Below, piece after piece: positions 11,344-14,120 of a stretch of 14,120 nucleotides of DNA. The position numbers and the translations under genes were made by a program. The number at the start of each line of letters is the position of its first letter. Position 1 is the first letter of the stretch. Source of the stretch: CAIOZW01 sp049317725 (GTDB lineage Bacteria; Acidobacteriota; Blastocatellia; RBC074); the NCBI GenBank assembly GCA_049317725.1, contig JBMOHS010000106.1, forward strand, positions 1-14,120. The letters run 5' to 3'. Below the pieces are notes generated by a model, which made no database searches, was not told where the DNA came from, and worked only from the letters and a program-made list of their open reading frames with translations.

Positions 11344-14120
11344 CTAGAAGTTGATCTTCGCCCCGATCCGGATCTTACGTGCCTCATTGATGACGCTGTC
11401 CCGAATCCGTCCGAAGGTCGTGCTCGTCACCACCGCCGTTGGGAATCCAAAGACCGGCGTGTTGGTGATGTTAAAGAACTCGAATCGCAGCTCGAGGTTC
11501 GCTTTCTCCGAGAGGTACGTCTTCTTCAGGAAAGCCATATCGAGGTTGAAGCGCCCCGGACCGTTGAAGAAGTTGCGCCCCGTATTGCCCATCGATCCCG
11601 CCGCTGGCTGGGAGAAGAGGGCAATCTGCTCGGCGGTGAAGAAGCCGGGAACCCCGGTAAAGGTCGAGGAGTTCTTGTCGACCTTGCCCATTTTCCGCTT
11701 GCAACCACTGCAATCCGCCGTCGATTGCACCACATTGCTGATCTGATTTCCACCAGAGTAGACCGTGAAGGGGCGTCCCGAACTGAGCGTGACGACGCCA
11801 TTGACGTTCCACCCCTCGATCAGGCGGCTGACGATCGCGGGCGCGTTCGCCCCAAACCGCTGGTTCTTCCCGAACGGAAGATCCCAGATCGCATAGCCGG
11901 TGAAGTAGTGGGTCTGATCAAAATCGGACCGCGCATAGTTGAGCTTGCGATCGAAGATGTTGAACGGGGTCGAAGAGGCCGATTGGGCGTTCCCGGTCCC
12001 GACGACCGTGAAGGTCGGATCGAACGATCGCGTGTCGAGTGACTTCGAGAAGGTGTAGGATCCCTGGAACTGCACCCCCTTGGCAAACTTCCGCTGGACC
12101 ATCAACTGGAACGAGTGGTAGGTCGAGAAGTCGTTCGAGTCGATGACATTGAGCGTCCCAAACTGCGGGAAGGGACGGAAGAAGGTCGTCGGCAAGCCGG
12201 CCAGTGTCAGGAGGGGCGCCCCGCCCTGCACGCGGCCTGCGGCGTCAGCGGCCACGCTCGCGGCACCGTTGAGCAGGACCGCACTGGCGAATTGACTGCG
12301 CACAAAGGCAGAGCCGGTCTGAGTCCCCGTCCTCCGGGTGTCCCGACCATAGAGCTGGTTCATCAAGGGGCTGTCTCCCCCTCTCGCGACCACGTTGAAC
12401 GCGTCGAGGAACCCATTGTTGAAGATGTCGACTTGGTTGACGTTGTAGGCACCGAAGAGGTTATGGGCGCGACGTCCGATGTACGAGAGATCAACCAGAA
12501 TCTGGTTGGCGATCTCGCGCTGAATATTGAGACTCCAGCCGTTGGTCGTCGGCGACTTGAAGGCCGGATCGAGCACCGTAATCGCGCCGAGGCCGAAGGC
12601 GGCGGGCCGAAGCTGATCGATTGGCCGAGTCGTCGACGGCGGTACCACCGAGAGCACGTTGTCACGGATCCGGCGATTGGTCCCGTTTGGCCCATTGAAC
12701 TGGGGCGAGACATCGACCACGCCCAGCGTCACTCCGGGGATCGTATTGTAGATCTGCGAGGAGATGACTTGGGTGTTGTTGCGGTCATAGGACAATCGGT
12801 AGTTCGCACGGATCGAGGTCTTGCCATCTCCCCACGGATCCCAGGCAAACCCGACGCTCGGCGCCCAGTTGTTGAGATCACTGTTGTAGAGGTAGTCGCT
12901 CCCCCACGCGAGCGAGGTGCTCGCCGGCGCACCCACCGTCACCGGTTGATTGGGTCGGAAGAGACGCCCAGTCGCCCGCGGCGTGATCCGCGCTTCGTAG
13001 CGGACGCCCAGGTCGATCGTGAAGTTGGGGCGGACGCGCCACGTGTCCTGCAGGTAGAAGTCATACTCGGGATACCGCGCATCATTGATAAAGGGGGTCC
13101 CGGCGCCTTGATAGGTGAAGAGGTCGGTCGAAGAGACAAATCCTTGGGCGACCGAGCCAATCCGCCCCAAGAGGTCATTGACCAGCCCCTGCATGCGAGG
13201 ACGATCAAGGGCGTTGATGAAGAGCGGTCGCCCGGCGACCGTATCGGGCAGGCAGAAGAGTTCCTGCCCACTCGCGTTGACCCCAGCGGTCCCACCTGCT
13301 CCGAATGCCCCCCCGACGCAGGCGACGTTGACCGGCGTGCTCAGGTTGACAACCGGGGCGGAGTTCTGTCCCCCGATCGAGCCACGAATGTCCTTGTGCT
13401 GCTGGTAACGGAAGTTGACGCCCGCCTTGACGAGATGCGCCCCCGCCGTCCAACTGAGGTTGTCGACAAACTGGACCGTCGTCACCGTCCGCAAGTTCCC
13501 CACCGTAAAGCTCAGCGGATCGCTCGGATTGACCGTGACGATCGAGAAGGGCTCGGCTTCCGCCGACGGATTGATGAAATTGAAGGTGAACCGGTTGTAG
13601 CCCGCGACCACCTCATTGACGAGGTTGTTGTTGATCACCCGGCGGTAGTTGGCGGCCAGGTTGCGCGGGGTCCGCTCGGTGTTAACCCACGGGGCGAGGC
13701 CCGGATAGCGCGGCTCACCAGCGTTGGTCGTGTCATTGACGGTGTCCTGCTGCCCCCACGAATAGCGGACGAAGGCCGTGTTGCGGTCATTGAACTTGTG
13801 GTCAACCTTGAAGGTGAAGTCCCGCTGCGGGTCGAGGCGGCCACCGCTGTAGTTGAACCCGGCCGTGTTGAGTCCGTCCCCAACGTTGTAGTTGTTCGGG
13901 TTGGGCAGCAGGCCCATGATCCGCTGCGTCGCGGGATCGGCACCAAGCCGTCGCGGATCGTTCTGCAGGACGTTGAGCGAGGCGATGCAGTTGGTCGTCA
14001 CTGTTGCCGAACAGGCCGGCAGCGTCGGATTCCCCGCCTGGTCGACCGAGGCTCCGGGCTGCCCGGCGTTGATGTTTCGCCCGCCAACGACATAGCGGAA
14101 GATGCCCTGCTTGGCGAGAG
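11344..14120 (-). CDS. Oar-like TonB-dependent outer-membrane receptor (N-terminus beyond window)
   Basis: A C-terminal fragment of 924 residues, open to the window edge; the GTG at 14001 is internal. Oar-like receptors have an N-terminal carboxypeptidase-regulatory domain, a plug and a 22-stranded barrel; the first two are mostly outside the window. Family traits include GIFRYVVGG, NVGDGLNTAGFNYSG, FTFKVDHKFNDRNTAFVRYSW, DFYLQDTWRVRPNFTIDLGVRYE, WGDGKTSIRANYRLSYDR, NGWSLNIQREI, VDLSYIGRRAHNL, QGSYTFSKSLD and LEGWNVNGVVTLSSGRPFTV-like text near the end. It finishes ANLELRFEFFNITNTPVFG then IRIGAKINF, with the terminal Phe used by the BAM complex. Cys pairs (C-x8-C near 14010, CxxC near 11705, and a pair near 13250-13320) probably form disulfides in extracellular loops. 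Such proteins import or bind large substrates; the ligand is unknown. Confidence 0.93.
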   Translation of the reverse strand, partial: LAKQGIFRYVVGGRNINAGQPGASVDQAGNPTLPACSATVTTNCIASLNVLQNDPRRLGADPATQRIMGLLPNPNNYNVGDGLNTAGFNYSGGRLDPQRDFTFKVDHKFNDRNTAFVRYSWGQQDTVNDTTNAGEPRYPGLAPWVNTERTPRNLAANYRRVINNNLVNEVVAGYNRFTFNFINPSAEAEPFSIVTVNPSDPLSFTVGNLRTVTTVQFVDNLSWTAGAHLVKAGVNFRYQQHKDIRGSIGGQNSAPVVNLSTPVNVACVGGAFGAGGTAGVNASGQELFCLPDTVAGRPLFINALDRPRMQGLVNDLLGRIGSVAQGFVSSTDLFTYQGAGTPFINDARYPEYDFYLQDTWRVRPNFTIDLGVRYEARITPRATGRLFRPNQPVTVGAPASTSLAWGSDYLYNSDLNNWAPSVGFAWDPWGDGKTSIRANYRLSYDRNNTQVISSQIYNTIPGVTLGVVDVSPQFNGPNGTNRRIRDNVLSVVPPSTTRPIDQLRPAAFGLGAITVLDPAFKSPTTNGWSLNIQREIANQILVDLSYIGRRAHNLFGAYNVNQVDIFNNGFLDAFNVVARGGDSPLMNQLYGRDTRRTGTQTGSAFVRSQFASAVLLNGAASVAADAAGRVQGGAPLLTLAGLPTTFFRPFPQFGTLNVIDSNDFSTYHSFQLMVQRKFAKGVQFQGSYTFSKSLDTRSFDPTFTVVGTGNAQSASSTPFNIFDRKLNYARSDFDQTHYFTGYAIWDLPFGKNQRFGANAPAIVSRLIEGWNVNGVVTLSSGRPFTVYSGGNQISNVVQSTADCSGCKRKMGKVDKNSSTFTGVPGFFTAEQIALFSQPAAGSMGNTGRNFFNGPGRFNLDMAFLKKTYLSEKANLELRFEFFNITNTPVFGFPTAVVTSTTFGRIRDSVINEARKIRIGAKINF

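Noticed and set aside
13999..14001. GTG as start of the receptor gene
   Set aside because: The frame stays open to the window edge with family-like sequence (GIFRYVVGG), so the gene is cut by the window.

Overview
The window is GC-rich, gene-dense bacterial DNA. Two family-level signals point to Acidobacteriota. One is a large Oar-like TonB-dependent outer-membrane receptor with no SusD-like partner. The other is a peptidoglycan amidase whose C-terminus has the 'Solibacter-type' extracellular domain (TIGR03437 pattern). Both signals also imply a Gram-negative envelope. I cannot place the organism more precisely. I see no tRNA, rRNA, CRISPR array, transposase or integrase.

Layout. (1) 101-2345, minus strand: a SAM-dependent methyltransferase, the NADH-sensing repressor Rex and a class II aldolase. 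Rex and the aldolase are almost fused (stop next to start). Rex also has a good promoter of its own immediately after the methyltransferase stop. The aldolase has a C-terminal extension that looks like a microcompartment encapsulation peptide. (2) 2341-2390: divergent promoters with overlapping -10 elements. (3) 2470-5839, plus strand: ruvA-ruvB-queA-rimI, i.e. Holliday-junction branch migration, queuosine synthesis and a GNAT N-acetyltransferase. ruvA starts at a TTG that is easily missed. (4) 5840-6248: a gene-free control region with an AT-rich palindrome over the -35 box of a strong promoter and a GC-rich leader of about 320 nt. It feeds a TPR protein with a long basic, Pro/Ala/Lys-rich tail (6249-7259). 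(5) 7269-9251, minus strand: an exported PGRP/amidase_2 protein, convergent with the TPR gene. (6) 9252-9390: a divergent promoter region with a very strong G-quadruplex-type tract. (7) 9391-10416, plus strand: a radical SAM protein of the spore-photoproduct-lyase-like / PA0069 group. (8) 10460-11239, minus strand: a PG-binding plus GH24/T4-lysozyme-like protein without a visible signal peptide. (9) 11255-11317: a large terminator-like hairpin. (10) 11344 to the window edge, minus strand: the TonB-dependent receptor, cut at its N-terminus.

Functionally, Rex with the aldolase suggests redox-controlled carbon metabolism, possibly inside a microcompartment. The ruvAB-queA-rimI block is housekeeping. 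The right half is envelope-related: amidase, lysozyme-like protein and outer-membrane receptor. Protein functions come from motif recognition without database searches. Promoter, operator and RNA-structure calls come from reading the bases and are less certain than the gene calls.
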